Shown here: positions 9,354-19,255 of the stretch, one piece after another
Layout: every line of letters starts with the position of its first letter
Numbering within the stretch: position 1 is the first letter of the stretch
Source: Gammaproteobacteria bacterium
GTDB taxonomy: Bacteria > Pseudomonadota > Gammaproteobacteria > Enterobacterales > Alteromonadaceae
Reading direction: 5' to 3'
Length of the DNA stretch: 64,000 nt
NCBI GenBank assembly: GCA_018825965.1
Contig: JAHKAA010000007.1
Location: forward strand, 1-64,000
The notes under the pieces: model-generated
Told to the model about the DNA's origin: nothing
The model's input: the letters and a program-made list of their open reading frames with translations, nothing else
Databases searched by the model: none
Program-made: the position numbers and the translations under genes

Positions 9354-10478
9354 TTACACCATTTTTACTGAAATCTCCTGACCTTTCATCTGTTTTTTTT
9401 CTAAACGTTTGGTTCTGTCTATCACATCACCCACTAACTGACCACAAGCAGCGTCAATATCATCACCGCGGGTCTTACGCACCATGACGGTATAACCATG
9501 TTCCTGTAGCACTTTATTAAAGCGATCGATGCGCGAATTGCTGGAGCGTTTGTAAGGCGAACCAGGGTATGGATTAAAGGGGATCAGGTTCACTTTAGAT
9601 GGTGTGCCTTTTAAGGCATGCGCCAGTTCATGCGCTTGTTCCATGCTATCGTTCACCCCATCCAGCATTACATATTCGACTGTGACTTTATCGTTGGCCC
9701 GTGAATCTGTGACATAACGCTTCGCCGCAGCCAGAAACTCTTCCATAGGGTATTTTTTATTCACAGGCACTAATTCATCACGCAGCGTATTATTCGGTGC
9801 ATGTAACGAAATCGCCAAGGCTACATCAATACGCTCTTTCAGCATATCCAAAGCCGGAACTACACCTGAAGTACTTAAAGTGACACGGCGTTTGGATAAA
9901 CCAAAACCAAAGTCTTCCAGCATCAGTTCCATAGCTGGCACTACGTTGTTCAGATTCAGCAAAGGTTCGCCCATGCCCATCATTACCACGTTAGTCACTG
10001 GTTTTTCACCTGTATCGCCATAGCTGCCAATAATTTGAGCTACACGCCATACCTGACCAATGATTTCAGATACTTTTAAATTGCGGTTAAAACCCTGCTG
10101 GGCTGTGGAACAAAAGGTACATTCTAAAGCACAGCCAACTTGCGAAGACACACATAAAGTACGACGGTCTTTTTCCGGGATCCAGACAGTTTCTACTTCC
10201 TGACCACCAGCTAAGCCCATCACAAATTTGATAGTGCCATCGGCGCTGTCCTGACGCGTCACCACAACAGGTGCTGCAATCACGGCTTTTTCTTTTAACT
10301 TGTCACGCAACTTCTTGTTGATATTGGTCATTTTATCAAAGTCGTCGATGCAGAAATGGTAAATCCATTTCATCACCTGATCGGCTCTGAAGCCTGCTTC
10401 ACCAATAGAGACAAAAAACTCCTTCATCTGGGTACGGGTCAGATCAAGCAGATTGACTTTGTTTTCTGTTTGGCTCAT
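9354..10478 (-). CDS. rlmN: Dual-specificity 23S rRNA (A2503)/tRNA (A37) C2-methyltransferase RlmN
   Basis: RlmN is a radical-SAM enzyme that methylates C2 of A2503 in 23S rRNA and A37 in some tRNAs. The 374-residue protein carries the radical-SAM CX3CX2C motif at Cys116, Cys120 and Cys123 ([11 protein letters not shown]). The methyl-carrier Cys is at 345 (DIDAACGQL) near the C-terminus. The helical N-terminal domain ([20 protein letters not shown]) is also present. Its [4Fe-4S] cluster links it to the isc block upstream. It lies between ndk and pilW, the standard order. Confidence 0.98.
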   Translation of the reverse strand: MSQTENKVNLLDLTRTQMKEFFVSIGEAGFRADQVMKWIYHFCIDDFDKMTNINKKLRDKLKEKAVIAAPVVVTRQDSADGTIKFVMGLAGGQEVETVWIPEKDRRTLCVSSQVGCALECTFCSTAQQGFNRNLKVSEIIGQVWRVAQIIGSYGDTGEKPVTNVVMMGMGEPLLNLNNVVPAMELMLEDFGFGLSKRRVTLSTSGVVPALDMLKERIDVALAISLHAPNNTLRDELVPVNKKYPMEEFLAAAKRYVTDSRANDKVTVEYVMLDGVNDSMEQAHELAHALKGTPSKVNLIPFNPYPGSPYKRSSNSRIDRFNKVLQEHGYTVMVRKTRGDDIDAACGQLVGDVIDRTKRLEKKQMKGQEISVKMV

Positions 10479-10534
10479 TTGGGCTTTTCCTCACAACATA
10501 GATAGATAAAAAATAGGACAGTTTAAATAGATAG

Positions 10535-10555
10535 AAAGGGAGCTAAGCTCCCTTT
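10535..10555 (-). terminator. Hairpin downstream of ndk, possible terminator
   Basis: AAAGGGAG (10535-10542) pairs perfectly with CTCCCTTT (10548-10555) around a five-base loop. On the minus strand it is followed by CTATCTATTT, a weak T-rich tract. It lies between ndk and rlmN and may end or attenuate the ndk transcript. Confidence 0.5.
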
Positions 10556-10611
10556 CACTATAAATCGTCCCTGTGGATCAGTTTAATTCGTTAAACTTTT
10601 CCTAAACACTC

Positions 10612-11043
10612 TTAGCGAGTGCGGGCACACAATTCTGCTTCAGTGAAGAAGAACGCGATTTCACGGGCAGCAGAAGCAGCAGCATCTGAACCGTGAACAG
10701 CGTTTTCGTCAATGCTTGCAGCGTAGTCAGCACGTAAAGTACCGGCAGCAGCGTCTTTAGGGTTAGTAGCACCCATGATTTCACGGTTTTTACGAACAGC
10801 GTCTTCGCCTTCTAACACCTGAACCATTACCGGGCCAGAGGTCATGAAAGATACTAAAGCGTTGAAAAATGGACGCTCTTTGTGCTCGCCGTAGAAACCT
10901 TCAGCTTGTTCCTGGCTTAAGTGCAGCATTTTAGCTGCAACTATACGTAAACCTGCAGACTCAAAACGGTGGTAGATAGCACCGATATGGTTCTTAGCTA
11001 CTGCATCTGGTTTTACGATTGAAAAAGTACGTTCTAAAGCCAT
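10612..11043 (-). CDS. ndk: Nucleoside diphosphate kinase
   Basis: Ndk transfers the gamma phosphate between nucleoside di- and triphosphates through a phospho-histidine. The 143-residue protein has the standard start [18 protein letters not shown] and the active-site His117 in NAVHGSDA. Length matches the family exactly. It has its own promoter region with a clear TATAAT and an AGGAG ribosome site, and hairpins lie on both sides, so it is probably transcribed alone. Confidence 0.98.
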   Translation of the reverse strand: MALERTFSIVKPDAVAKNHIGAIYHRFESAGLRIVAAKMLHLSQEQAEGFYGEHKERPFFNALVSFMTSGPVMVQVLEGEDAVRKNREIMGATNPKDAAAGTLRADYAASIDENAVHGSDAAASAAREIAFFFTEAELCARTR

Positions 11044-11088
11044 GACAGACTCCTGTAATCAAAAGGGTGAATAAATTTAAGGCCGCGA

Positions 11089-11117
11089 ATTATACGCTAA
11101 GCAAAATAAAAAACCTA
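11089..11117 (-). promoter_or_regulatory. Putative ndk promoter
   Basis: A perfect TATAAT on the minus strand (11094-11089) lies about 45 bases upstream of the ndk ATG. A poor -35 (TAGGTT, 11117-11112) stands 17 bases before it. An AGGAG ribosome site is at about 11049-11055. Confidence 0.5.
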
Positions 11118-11181
11118 TTTTTATGTGCATGGAAGGACGGTATGCCGCAACTGTCAGGAACATTGTTGCGGCGATAAAAAC

Positions 11182-11209
11182 AAAAAAGCAGCCCGAAGCT
11201 GCTTTTTTA
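11182..11209. terminator. Bidirectional intrinsic terminator after fdx
   Basis: AGCAGC (11187-11192) pairs with GCTGCT (11198-11203), flanked by a run of A on the left and a run of T on the right. This is a classic bidirectional rho-independent terminator. It ends the isc operon on the minus strand and insulates ndk. Confidence 0.85.
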
Positions 11210-11225
11210 TATAACCAGAGCAGAA

Positions 11226-11564
11226 TTAATGCCCTTCGCTGACCATATTGACTGTGTATTTAGGGATTTCGACTGTTAAATCTTCATCCGCTATACGAGC
11301 CTGACAACCTAAACGTGAGTCCGGCTCTAAGCCCCAGGCTTTATCCAGCATATCGTCTTCCAGCTCATCGCTTGGATTCAGAGAGCGGAAGCCTTCACGC
11401 ACTATGACGTGGCAGGTGGTGCAGGCACAGGATTTCTCGCAGGCATGTTCAATGGAAATACCACAACGTAAAGCGACATCCAGCACAGTTTCACCGGTTT
11501 GGGCTTCGACAGCGACGCCTTCAGGGCACAATTGTGCATGGGGTAAAAAGATGATTTGTGGCAT
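11226..11564 (-). CDS. fdx: ISC-system [2Fe-2S] ferredoxin
   Basis: Fdx is the adrenodoxin-type ferredoxin that supplies electrons for Fe-S cluster assembly on IscU. From the ATG at 11564 the protein is 112 residues, with ligands Cys42, Cys48, Cys51 and Cys87 (ACEKSCACTTCH and GCQAR), exactly the Isc ferredoxin pattern. A longer frame from 11639 would read into hscA and add 25 unrelated residues, so I chose MPQIIFLPHAQ, the conserved start one base after the hscA stop. No iscX follows; a strong terminator closes the operon instead. Confidence 0.96.
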   Translation of the reverse strand: MPQIIFLPHAQLCPEGVAVEAQTGETVLDVALRCGISIEHACEKSCACTTCHVIVREGFRSLNPSDELEDDMLDKAWGLEPDSRLGCQARIADEDLTVEIPKYTVNMVSEGH

Positions 11565-11565
11565 A

Positions 11566-13422
11566 TCAGACCTCGTCGACCTTATGACCTTGCAATGCCT
11601 TACGGATGGAGATATCCATACGGCGCGCTGCAAACTCATCCGTTATATGATTGGTATGTTCAATGGCGGCTTTAATGGCGGCCGTGTTGTCGCCTTGTTT
11701 CACTGTTGCAAGTTCAGCAAGGGCTTGTTCTACACTTAATTTTTCTTCTGCAGTTAAAAGTTCAGCATCGGCATTTAAAGCAGCAGTCACAGCTTCCAGT
11801 ACCCGTTCCGCTTCTACTTGTTGCTCTTTTAACAAACGCAGCTGCATATCCTGTTTGGCATACAACATAGAGCTTTGGATCATCGTCGCAACCTGATCGT
11901 CACTTAAGCCGTAGGAAGGTTTCACCTGAATACTGGCACTGACGCCTGTGGATTTTTCCTGTGCTGTGACACTTAATAAACCGTCGGCATCGACCTGGAA
12001 GGTGACCCGAATATGAGCGCCACCAGCGGCCATAGCCGGAATATTGGTCAGGTTAAAACGCGCCAAAGAACGACAGGCATCCACCAGTTCACGTTCACCT
12101 TGCAGCACATGAATAGCCATAGCGGTCTGGCCATCTTTAAAGGTGGTAAATTCCTGAGCACGGGCCACAGGAATAACGGTATTACGCGGAATAATTTTTT
12201 CCACTAATCCGCCCATGGTCTCTAAACCTAAAGACAGAGGGATCACATCCAAAAGCAAAGTATCGTGATCCGATTTATTGCCGACCAGCACATTGGCCTG
12301 AATAGCAGCACCTATGGCCACTACTTTGTCCGGGTCTATCGAGGTTAAAGGCTCTGCGGCAAAAAACTCCGCCACAGCGCTTCGAACTAATGGCACGCGG
12401 GTAGAGCCACCGACCATCACCACCTGTTGAATTTCTTCGGTGTCTAAACCAGCATCACGCAATACTTGTTTACAGGCACGAATGGTCTTGCGTACTAAAG
12501 GCTGAATTAAAGCATCAAAGTCAGAGCGGCTGATTTGTCCTTTAAATTCGCCGTCAGCAAGTGGCAATACAAAATCCAGCTGCTCTGTAGCGCTTAAGTT
12601 TTCTTTAATTTGACGGGCTGTCACCAGATACTGGCGCAGCTCTGAATGTGTAAGTGTGCTTTGGCCGGTTTGCTGTTGTAACCAGCTGACTAAAGCATGA
12701 TCAAAATCATCACCACCTAAAGCCGAGTCGCCACCTGTGGCCAATACCTCAAACACACCACGCTTTAAACGCAGGATAGAGATATCAAAAGTACCACCAC
12801 CTAAATCATAAACCGCAACCACACCTTCCTGACCTGAGTCCAGGCCATAAGCTAAAGCGGCAGCTGTAGGCTCGTTTAATAAACGTAATACGTTCAGGCC
12901 AGCAAGCTTGGCGGCGTCTTTAGTGGCCTGACGTTGCGAGTCGTCAAAATAAGCAGGCACAGTAATAACCACACCTGTCAGCTCGCCACCTAAAGTCTGG
13001 CTTGCTGTATCGGCTAAAGTCGCCAGAATTTCAGCTGAAACTTCCACCGGGTTTTTAATGCCCTGAATGGTGTTAATAGCCACTAAACCGGACTGATCAA
13101 CCAACTCATAAGGGATATGTTCTGCGTCCGCGTTGATTTCAGCAAAACCACGGCCCATCAGACGCTTCACTGACACTATAGTGTTGTGTGGGTCGAGCAC
13201 AGCATCGGCTGCAGCGGCATGACCTACTATGACGTTGTCTGCGGTGTAACGCACCACAGAAGGCACCATGTCCTGGCCTGCTTTATTAAACAGCGTTTTG
13301 GCTTCGCCACTGCGAACAGTAGCAACGAGCGAATTGGTGGTACCGAGATCAATACCTGCGGCTAACTTGTGCTGATGTGGAGCCGCGCTTTGACCGGGCT
13401 CTGCAATTTGTAATAACGCCAT
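11566..13422 (-). CDS. hscA: Fe-S assembly chaperone HscA
   Basis: HscA is the specialised Hsp70 that, with HscB, releases Fe-S clusters from IscU after binding its LPPVK peptide. The 618-residue protein has the actin-type ATPase domain starting [15 protein letters not shown], the phosphate loops [15 protein letters not shown] and [13 protein letters not shown], and a beta-sandwich substrate domain from about 390. Length matches the E. coli protein (616). It lies nine bases after hscB and one base before fdx. Confidence 0.98.
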   Translation of the reverse strand: MALLQIAEPGQSAAPHQHKLAAGIDLGTTNSLVATVRSGEAKTLFNKAGQDMVPSVVRYTADNVIVGHAAAADAVLDPHNTIVSVKRLMGRGFAEINADAEHIPYELVDQSGLVAINTIQGIKNPVEVSAEILATLADTASQTLGGELTGVVITVPAYFDDSQRQATKDAAKLAGLNVLRLLNEPTAAALAYGLDSGQEGVVAVYDLGGGTFDISILRLKRGVFEVLATGGDSALGGDDFDHALVSWLQQQTGQSTLTHSELRQYLVTARQIKENLSATEQLDFVLPLADGEFKGQISRSDFDALIQPLVRKTIRACKQVLRDAGLDTEEIQQVVMVGGSTRVPLVRSAVAEFFAAEPLTSIDPDKVVAIGAAIQANVLVGNKSDHDTLLLDVIPLSLGLETMGGLVEKIIPRNTVIPVARAQEFTTFKDGQTAMAIHVLQGERELVDACRSLARFNLTNIPAMAAGGAHIRVTFQVDADGLLSVTAQEKSTGVSASIQVKPSYGLSDDQVATMIQSSMLYAKQDMQLRLLKEQQVEAERVLEAVTAALNADAELLTAEEKLSVEQALAELATVKQGDNTAAIKAAIEHTNHITDEFAARRMDISIRKALQGHKVDEV

Positions 13423-13430
13423 GCTGCTCT

Positions 13431-13952
13431 TTAGTCTTGTGTTTGTTCAATCAGCTCCAGCTCGTGCTGTAGCTTAAAGAAAAATTTGAGTTTGCGGATT
13501 ATATCAGCCGCCTGGTGATCATGCTCAGGGTTGTTGGCATCCAGTGCCGATTGCAACTGTCGTAATAAGGCTTTTTTCTGTTGCTGAATTTGCTGGTCCG
13601 CTTCATCAATTAATGCATCAGGATCAGCGGCGTCGCTGATTTCGGCCAGCAATTCGCGTAACTCCATTTGCTGCATTAAAAATGCAGGCTCCATAAAGCT
13701 GCGTTGCTCGTTACTGATTTTTAAACCCCGTAACGCCAACAAATGTTCTGCACGTAATAGCGGTTGCTTTAAGCTGTGATAGGCGTCATTGATATTGGCC
13801 GCCTGTTGCACCGCCATCAGCTTATCGCGCTCAGAGCCTGCGGCATGTTTATCCGGATGAAACTGACGCTGCAGTTCCAGATAACGGGTGCCTAATTCAG
13901 TCAAATCCAGCTCGAACTGAGCTGGCAGATGAAAAAGCTGAAAGTAATTCAT
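13431..13952 (-). CDS. hscB: Fe-S assembly co-chaperone HscB (J-type)
   Basis: HscB is a J-domain protein that delivers IscU to HscA and stimulates its ATPase. The 173-residue product starts [10 protein letters not shown], has the HPD motif at 32-34 (FHPDKHA) and a C-terminal three-helix IscU-binding domain with the typical [10 protein letters not shown] segment. Length is normal (E. coli 171). It is separated from iscA by 12 bases. Confidence 0.97.
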   Translation of the reverse strand: MNYFQLFHLPAQFELDLTELGTRYLELQRQFHPDKHAAGSERDKLMAVQQAANINDAYHSLKQPLLRAEHLLALRGLKISNEQRSFMEPAFLMQQMELRELLAEISDAADPDALIDEADQQIQQQKKALLRQLQSALDANNPEHDHQAADIIRKLKFFFKLQHELELIEQTQD

Positions 13953-13964
13953 CTGCGCCCTTTG

Positions 13965-14288
13965 TTAAACAGTGAAGCTTTCGCCACAACCACATTCGCC
14001 ATTGACGTTGGGGTTGTTAAACTGGAACCCTTCGTTTAAACCTTCTTTAACAAAATCCAGCTGAGTGCCGTCGATGTACACCAGGCTTTTGCCGTCAACT
14101 ATGAGTTTCAGATCGTTGTATTCAAACACCTGATCGTCATCGTTTAAGTCATCAACAAACTCCAGCACATAAGCTAAACCTGAACAGCCTGTGGTTTTTA
14201 CACCCACACGCAAGCCAAGGCCTTTGCCTCTGTTGGCCAGGAAACTTCTGACGCGATCCGCTGCCGCCGGTGTCATTGAAATCGCCAT
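13965..14288 (-). CDS. iscA: Fe-S cluster assembly protein IscA
   Basis: IscA is an A-type carrier that passes iron or Fe-S clusters to target proteins. The 107-residue protein shows the three conserved cysteines, Cys35 in TTGCSGLAY and Cys99/Cys101 in GECGCGESF. Length is identical to the usual IscA. It lies three bases after the iscU stop codon, so the genes are probably translationally coupled. Confidence 0.98.
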   Translation of the reverse strand: MAISMTPAAADRVRSFLANRGKGLGLRVGVKTTGCSGLAYVLEFVDDLNDDDQVFEYNDLKLIVDGKSLVYIDGTQLDFVKEGLNEGFQFNNPNVNGECGCGESFTV

Positions 14289-14291
14289 AAC

Positions 14292-14675
14292 TTAGTTCCC
14301 GTGACGTTGTTTGTAATCAGCAATGGCTGCTTTGATTGCATCTTCCGCCAGAATAGAGCAGTGGATTTTTACCGGAGGTAAAGCCAGTTCCTGCGCTATA
14401 TCGGTGTTTTTAATTAAAGCAGCTTCGTCTATGCTTTTGCCTTTGACCCATTCAGTGACTAATGAGCTGGAAGCAATAGCGCTGCCACAGCCATAGGTCT
14501 TGAATTTGGCATCTTCAATAATGCCCTGATCATTAATTTTTAACTGTAACTTCATCACGTCACCACAAGCCGGTGCGCCAACCATGCCTGTAGCTATGCT
14601 TGGGTCGTCTTTAGCGAATGAACCGACGTTACGCGGGTTTTCGTAATGGTCTATGACTTTAGTGCTGTATGCCAT
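14292..14675 (-). CDS. iscU: Fe-S cluster assembly scaffold IscU
   Basis: IscU is the scaffold on which [2Fe-2S] and [4Fe-4S] clusters are built. The 127-residue product has the three ligand cysteines Cys37 (GAPACGDV), Cys63 (YGCGSAIASSS) and Cys106, and the HscA recognition peptide LPPVKIHCS. All key residues are intact. It lies between iscS and iscA in the canonical isc order. Confidence 0.98.
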   Translation of the reverse strand: MAYSTKVIDHYENPRNVGSFAKDDPSIATGMVGAPACGDVMKLQLKINDQGIIEDAKFKTYGCGSAIASSSLVTEWVKGKSIDEAALIKNTDIAQELALPPVKIHCSILAEDAIKAAIADYKQRHGN

Positions 14676-14704
14676 GATTCTAAGTCCCTAATTTGATTAA
14701 TAAC

Positions 14705-15919
14705 TTAGTGTGCAACCCAGGCTACGCTGCCTAAATCCACGCCGTCTTTGTACATTTCCCACAGAGGTGACATGTCGCGTAATTTACCAATGGCGTCATG
14801 CACTATCTTAATGGTGTGATCAATTTGCTCTTCCGTCGTGTAACGGCCGATGCTGAAACGAATAGAACTATGTGCCAGCTCGTCGGTTAAACCTAAAGCA
14901 CGTAACACGTACGAAGGTTCCAGACTGGCTGAAGTACAAGCTGAACCTGAAGAGACGGCGATATCTTTTAACGCCATAATCAGGGACTCACCTTCAACAT
15001 AGTTAAAGCTGACGTTAGTAATACCAGGCACACGTTGCACTGCATCACCATTTAAAAACACCTGTTCTATGTCTTTAATGCCGTCTAATAAACGGTCACG
15101 TAACACAGCAACACGTTCACGTTCAGCGTGCATTTCTTCTTTGGCAATACGGAAAGCTTCACCCATAGCCACAATCTGGTGTGTGGCTAAAGTGCCTGAA
15201 CGCATACCACGCTCATGACCACCACCGTGCGTCTGAGCTTCTAAACGAATACGTGGCTTACGACGTACATACAAAGCGCCAATACCTTTTGGACCATAAG
15301 TTTTATGACCAGAGAAGGACATCAGATCCACTTTTAAGGTCTCTAAATCTATATCCACTTTGCCTGTAGCCTGAGCCGCATCGACATGGAAAATAATACC
15401 TTTGCTGCGGCACAGCTCGCCAATAGCAGCGATGTCCTGGATCACACCAATTTCGTTGTTGACGAACATAATGCTGATCACAGTGGTATCTGGGCGGATA
15501 GCAGCAGTTAACTTGTCTAAATCGACTAAACCGCTGGCTTCTACATCCAGATAGGTCACTTCAAAACCTTCACGTTCCAAAGAACGCATGGTGTCCAGCA
15601 CAGCTTTGTGTTCGGTTTTAGCAGTGATCAGGTGTTTACCTTTTTTATGGTAAAACTGAGCTGCGCCTTTAATGGCTAAGTTGTTTGATTCAGTTGCGCC
15701 TGAGGTGAATACAATTTCACGTGGGTCGGCGTTCACCAGCTCGGCAATTTGCGCGCGGGCAATTTCTACCGCTTCTTCTGACTGCCAGCCAAATTTGTGC
15801 GAACGTGACGCAGGATTACCAAAACAGCCATCCATAGTCAGGAACTGCATCAATTTTTCGGCCACCCGCGGATCAACCGGGGTTGTGGCTGCATAGTCTA
15901 AATAAATAGGTAGCTTCAT
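14705..15919 (-). CDS. iscS: Cysteine desulfurase IscS
   Basis: IscS is a PLP enzyme that removes sulfur from cysteine to give alanine and an enzyme persulfide, the sulfur source for Fe-S clusters and tRNA thiolation. The 404-residue protein has His104 (TEHKAVLDT), the PLP lysine Lys206 ([12 protein letters not shown]) and the persulfide Cys328 in [17 protein letters not shown]. Numbering matches E. coli IscS. It lies 19 bases after iscR and upstream of iscU. Confidence 0.99.
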   Translation of the reverse strand: MKLPIYLDYAATTPVDPRVAEKLMQFLTMDGCFGNPASRSHKFGWQSEEAVEIARAQIAELVNADPREIVFTSGATESNNLAIKGAAQFYHKKGKHLITAKTEHKAVLDTMRSLEREGFEVTYLDVEASGLVDLDKLTAAIRPDTTVISIMFVNNEIGVIQDIAAIGELCRSKGIIFHVDAAQATGKVDIDLETLKVDLMSFSGHKTYGPKGIGALYVRRKPRIRLEAQTHGGGHERGMRSGTLATHQIVAMGEAFRIAKEEMHAERERVAVLRDRLLDGIKDIEQVFLNGDAVQRVPGITNVSFNYVEGESLIMALKDIAVSSGSACTSASLEPSYVLRALGLTDELAHSSIRFSIGRYTTEEQIDHTIKIVHDAIGKLRDMSPLWEMYKDGVDLGSVAWVAH

Positions 15920-15938
15920 TTTCTGCTCCGGCTTTTGC

Positions 15939-16421
15939 CTACAACTGGCAACTGACTTCTATTTCAGTTGCTGGATTTTTTAACACACGGCCATCTTGCC
16001 GTTTCGCCACTTTTTTCACTTCATTCTGGCGAACCAGTTCACCTAAAGTGATACCGGTGAGGAAGTCTTCGATGCGCTCGCTTAAGTCTGTCCACAAGGT
16101 GTGAGTTAAACATTTAGCGCCGCTTTGACAATCAGATTTACCCTGACAGCGTGTGGCATCTACGGACTCATCGACCGCACTGATCACAGCAGACACAGAT
16201 ATTTGCATCGGATCCTGGCCCAATTGGTAACCACCACCTGGACCACGCACACTGCTGACCAGACCTTGTTTGCGTAAACGGGCAAACAGCTGTTCAAGAT
16301 AAGACAGGGAAATACCCTGGCGTTCAGAGATATCCGCCAATGATACAGGGCCAGACTCTGCATGTAATGCAACATCCAGCATAGCGGTCACAGCGTAACG
16401 GCCTTTTGAAGTTAATCGCAT
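15939..16421 (-). CDS. iscR: Fe-S cluster-responsive regulator IscR
   Basis: IscR is an Rrf2-family winged-helix regulator that, with its [2Fe-2S] cluster, represses its own isc operon. The 160-residue protein has the DNA-binding start [20 protein letters not shown] and the ligands Cys92, Cys98, Cys104 and His107, the same numbering as E. coli. The promoter upstream carries two adjacent type 1 IscR-like sites, which supports autoregulation. The C-terminal tail ([16 protein letters not shown] onward) is variable in the family. Confidence 0.98.
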   Translation of the reverse strand: MRLTSKGRYAVTAMLDVALHAESGPVSLADISERQGISLSYLEQLFARLRKQGLVSSVRGPGGGYQLGQDPMQISVSAVISAVDESVDATRCQGKSDCQSGAKCLTHTLWTDLSERIEDFLTGITLGELVRQNEVKKVAKRQDGRVLKNPATEIEVSCQL

Positions 16422-16449
16422 AACGGACTCCCTGAAACGAATGGCGCAA

Positions 16450-16477
16450 ATTGTACATTCTTGACTGTTTTAGTCAA
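16450..16477 (-). promoter_or_regulatory. Promoter of the isc operon
   Basis: On the minus strand, TTGACT (16477-16472) and TACAAT (16455-16450) are separated by 16 bases, a good sigma-70 promoter about 30 bases upstream of the iscR ATG. The -35 lies inside the proximal IscR-like site, so bound IscR would block polymerase. Confidence 0.75.
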
Positions 16478-16481
16478 GTAT
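16457..16481 (-). promoter_or_regulatory. IscR type 1 site, proximal
   Basis: A 25-bp palindromic element built from CTTGACT and AGTCAAG half-sites around AAAAC. This matches the type 1 IscR motif known from E. coli (ATA-N3-GACT, then AGTC-N3-TAT) very well. It overlaps the isc promoter. Confidence 0.8.
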
Positions 16482-16506
16482 TAATCCTACCGTTTTAGTC
16501 AGGTAT
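16482..16506 (-). promoter_or_regulatory. IscR type 1 site, distal
   Basis: Immediately next to the proximal site lies a second 25-bp element, ATACCTGACTAAAACGGTAG followed by GATTA on the minus strand. The left half matches the type 1 consensus and the right half is degenerate. Tandem sites in front of iscR are also seen in E. coli. Confidence 0.6.
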
Positions 16507-16565
16507 TATCCGTTTAGGTTCAACTCTTTTTCCGATGAATTGATCGGCTGTGCTTATCACAGTTG

Positions 16566-17375
16566 CTAAATAGTAGGGTCAAAAGCGTCTACTGCTTTTT
16601 TACGTTGTTCAGCAGCGTCACGTTCGGCCTGGATAAAAGTTTCATCTTCAATGGCAATTTCCGGCACTATCTCACAGACATTGCCACCGAGCTTGTTGAC
16701 GCTCTGGCAAAGCTCCGTCACTTTGTTATCGAGAAAATGCATATGATCCAGCATCCGCCCCATCGCATTGGCGACCGGATCCGGATTATCGCTGGAGACG
16801 GCATAGGCATCAAAACCAAACTTTTTCGCCATTTGTTGGCGTTGCTCCGTCAGTGCCATGTCCTGCTTAGCGACAATACGACCCGGAATACCGACCACAG
16901 TCGCTCCAGCAGGTACATCTTTGACGACAACAGCATTTGAACCTATGCGGGCAGACTCACCCACATACAAAGGACCTAATACTTTGGCACCAGCTCCTAT
17001 CACCACACCATTGGCTAAAGTTGGGTGACGTTTACCCGGACTCCAACTGGTACCGCCTAAAGTCACACCATGGTACAGAGTGACGTCATCACCAATTTCA
17101 GCAGTTTCACCTATCACTACCCCCATGCCATGGTCGATAAAAAAACGACGACCAATTTTAGCGCCTGGGTGAATTTCAACCCCTGTTAACCAGCGGGCTA
17201 TGGTGCTTAAAAAACGCGCCAGCCATTTCCAGTTGGCTTGCCATAAGCGATGATTCATTCTGTGCCACCAGATGGCATGCAAACCCGGATAGTTAGTCAG
17301 CACTTCAAAAGCACTGCGCGCCGCCGGGTCCCGCTCGAACACACTTTTAATGTCTTCTTTGATACCTGCAAACAT
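16566..17375 (-). CDS. cysE: Serine O-acetyltransferase
   Basis: CysE transfers acetyl from acetyl-CoA to serine, giving O-acetylserine for cysteine synthesis. The 269-residue protein is mostly a left-handed beta-helix of hexapeptide repeats, with the catalytic region [20 protein letters not shown] (80-99) followed by YHGVTLGG. I chose the ATG at 17375 ([20 protein letters not shown]) because an AGGA site precedes it and the extra 17 upstream residues overlap trmJ. Its place next to iscR recalls Pseudomonas and Azotobacter, where cysE accompanies the isc genes and supplies cysteine to IscS. Confidence 0.97.
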   Translation of the reverse strand: MFAGIKEDIKSVFERDPAARSAFEVLTNYPGLHAIWWHRMNHRLWQANWKWLARFLSTIARWLTGVEIHPGAKIGRRFFIDHGMGVVIGETAEIGDDVTLYHGVTLGGTSWSPGKRHPTLANGVVIGAGAKVLGPLYVGESARIGSNAVVVKDVPAGATVVGIPGRIVAKQDMALTEQRQQMAKKFGFDAYAVSSDNPDPVANAMGRMLDHMHFLDNKVTELCQSVNKLGGNVCEIVPEIAIEDETFIQAERDAAEQRKKAVDAFDPTI

Positions 17376-17385
17376 AGTACAAATC

Positions 17386-18108
17386 CTATTGCTTGGTGGT
17401 GCGTTGAATCGAGGCCAAAATGCCACGCAAAATATTCAGTTCCTGATCATCTGGTCTGGAACGGGCAAATAAGCGGCGTAAACGCGCCATCACAATGCCT
17501 GGATGCTGCTTAATAATAAAGCCTGTGTCACTTAAGGTTTGTTCCAGGTGAGTATAAAACTTTTCCATCTGGTCTATTTCCGGATAAATAGTTAAATCCG
17601 TTTCAGGGGTTTTATCCTGTTGCGCTAAAAAGGCTACCCGAACTTCATAGGCAATAATCTGTACTGCCATAGCTAAATTCAAGGAGCTGTATTCAGGATT
17701 GGCCGGAATACAGACATGGTAGTTACACATTTGCAGCTCTTCATTAGTCAGGCCATTGTTTTCACGGCCAAATACCAAAGCTACAGGTTTTTGTGTGGCT
17801 TCCAGCACAGCTTTTTCACCACATTCACGCGGTTCCAGCATAGGCCAGGATAAAGTGCGGGAACGGGCGCTGCTGCCAACCACTAAACCACAATCCGAAA
17901 TAGCCTGCTCTAAAGTATCTACAACCTGGGCATTGGCCAAAATATCACTGGCTCCAGCAGATAACGCATAAGCCTGACCATCCGGTAATTCTTTTGGCGA
18001 CACCAGCACCAGCTTGCTCAGGCCCATAGTTTTCATGGCGCGGGCAACTGAACCTATGTTTCCGGTATGAGAGGTACCCACTAACACAATTCGGATTTGC
18101 TCTAACAT
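17386..18108 (-). CDS. trmJ: tRNA (cytidine/uridine-2'-O-)-methyltransferase TrmJ
   Basis: TrmJ is a SPOUT-class methyltransferase that methylates the 2'-OH of nucleotide 32 in the tRNA anticodon loop. The 240-residue protein has the N-terminal [20 protein letters not shown] and the knot motifs [13 protein letters not shown] and [20 protein letters not shown]. The C-terminal extension of about 70 residues fits TrmJ rather than TrmL. It is ten bases upstream of cysE, the order seen in Pseudomonas (trmJ-cysE-iscR). Confidence 0.95.
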   Translation of the reverse strand: MLEQIRIVLVGTSHTGNIGSVARAMKTMGLSKLVLVSPKELPDGQAYALSAGASDILANAQVVDTLEQAISDCGLVVGSSARSRTLSWPMLEPRECGEKAVLEATQKPVALVFGRENNGLTNEELQMCNYHVCIPANPEYSSLNLAMAVQIIAYEVRVAFLAQQDKTPETDLTIYPEIDQMEKFYTHLEQTLSDTGFIIKQHPGIVMARLRRLFARSRPDDQELNILRGILASIQRTTKQ

Positions 18109-18357
18109 GCCCGCTCCAGCCTATATTTATCAGAGAAGCCTGTTACTGTTCTGAAGCCATCTTCAGCAGGGCAACAAGCTTAAAAATTCAAGGGGCGGCA
18201 TTTTATCACAGCATATAATTTTTGTTGATTGAAATTTGGCAGTCCAGCCATCTATTACTCTGTCATCACGGAAACACAGCCACTGGTGATTTCTGACTGC
18301 AAAAGATCTCGTGCTTTGTTACACTAGCGACGGTTTTTAACTCAGAAGGATCGTGTT

Positions 18358-19182
18358 ATGAAGGCGTTATCGCAATTCGTTTTAGTATCCAGTTTAGTGC
18401 TTAGTCAGTTTTCTTTCGCAAACACCGACACCACGGCTTTACAACAGGCAGTACAAAACCCTGCCCGCACTGAAGCTAACAAAGTACGTGATCAATACAG
18501 ACATCCAGTTGAAACCTTAAGCTTTTTTGGGGTTACACCACAAAGTACTGTGGTAGAAATCTCTCCAGGTGGTGGCTGGTACACTGAAATTTTGGCCCCG
18601 TTATTGGCCAAAGAGGGCAAATACTACGCAGCCCATTTCCCGGCCAACAGCACCTCAGATTATGCCAAACGTAATTTAACAGCATTTAAAGACAAGCTGG
18701 CATCCAATGAGGTGTATAAAAACGTGGTCGTAACTGAATTCTCCCCATTACCAAACCAGCAAGTGGCGCCAGCCAACAGCGCTGATGTGGTACTGACCTT
18801 CCGTAACCTGCATAACTGGTATATGCAAAAAGGTGAACAAGGCATGGTTGATGCTTTTGCTTCCTTTTACGTGGCTTTAAAGCCGGGTGGTGTGCTGGGT
18901 GTAGTGGAACACCGTTTACCTGAAGATAAAAAATCAGCCGACTGGTTAAAATCAGGCTATTTCCCACAAAGTTTAGCTGTTGAATTGGCACAAAAAGCAG
19001 GTTTTGTTTTAGAGCAGAGCAGCGAAATCAACGCCAATGCAAAAGATACAGCCGATCATCCGGCAGGAGTCTGGACTTTGCCTCCTACGCTTTCACAAAA
19101 AGAGCAGGATAAAGACAAGTATCTGGCCATTGGTGAAAGTGACCGTATGACTCTGAAATTCCGCAAACCAGCAGCCAAATAG
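18358..19182 (+). CDS. Class I SAM-dependent methyltransferase-like protein with signal peptide
   Basis: The 274-residue product has a Sec-type signal peptide (about 1-21, MKALSQFVLVSSLVLSQFSFA) followed by a Rossmann methyltransferase fold. Motif I is VVEISPGGGWYTEILAPL, and a later strand reads SADVVLTFRNLHNWYMQKG. It resembles the group described as predicted methyltransferases COG4798. A periplasmic SAM enzyme is puzzling because SAM is cytosolic, so the protein may bind another ligand or the signal may not be cleaved. The gene is divergent from trmJ, has an AGAAGGA ribosome site, and ends in a terminator overlapping its stop codon, so it is a single-gene unit. Confidence 0.85.
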   Translation: MKALSQFVLVSSLVLSQFSFANTDTTALQQAVQNPARTEANKVRDQYRHPVETLSFFGVTPQSTVVEISPGGGWYTEILAPLLAKEGKYYAAHFPANSTSDYAKRNLTAFKDKLASNEVYKNVVVTEFSPLPNQQVAPANSADVVLTFRNLHNWYMQKGEQGMVDAFASFYVALKPGGVLGVVEHRLPEDKKSADWLKSGYFPQSLAVELAQKAGFVLEQSSEINANAKDTADHPAGVWTLPPTLSQKEQDKDKYLAIGESDRMTLKFRKPAAK

Positions 19183-19199
19183 GCTGCTGTTTGTTTTAG
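19169..19199 (+). terminator. Intrinsic terminator overlapping the methyltransferase stop codon
   Basis: CAGCAGCC (19169-19176) pairs perfectly with GGCTGCTG (19182-19189) and is followed by TTTGTTTT. The TAG stop lies in and beside the loop, so the stem uses the last codons of the gene. Confidence 0.8.
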
Positions 19200-19255
19200 T
19201 AAAACTGATCTTTAGGTTTTGATATTTTTAGTTTTTGATTAGGGCGAGACTGACG

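Noticed and set aside
11226..11639. 137-residue version of Fdx
   Set aside because: The extra 25 residues overlap hscA and do not belong to the ferredoxin; MPQIIFLPHA is the conserved start.
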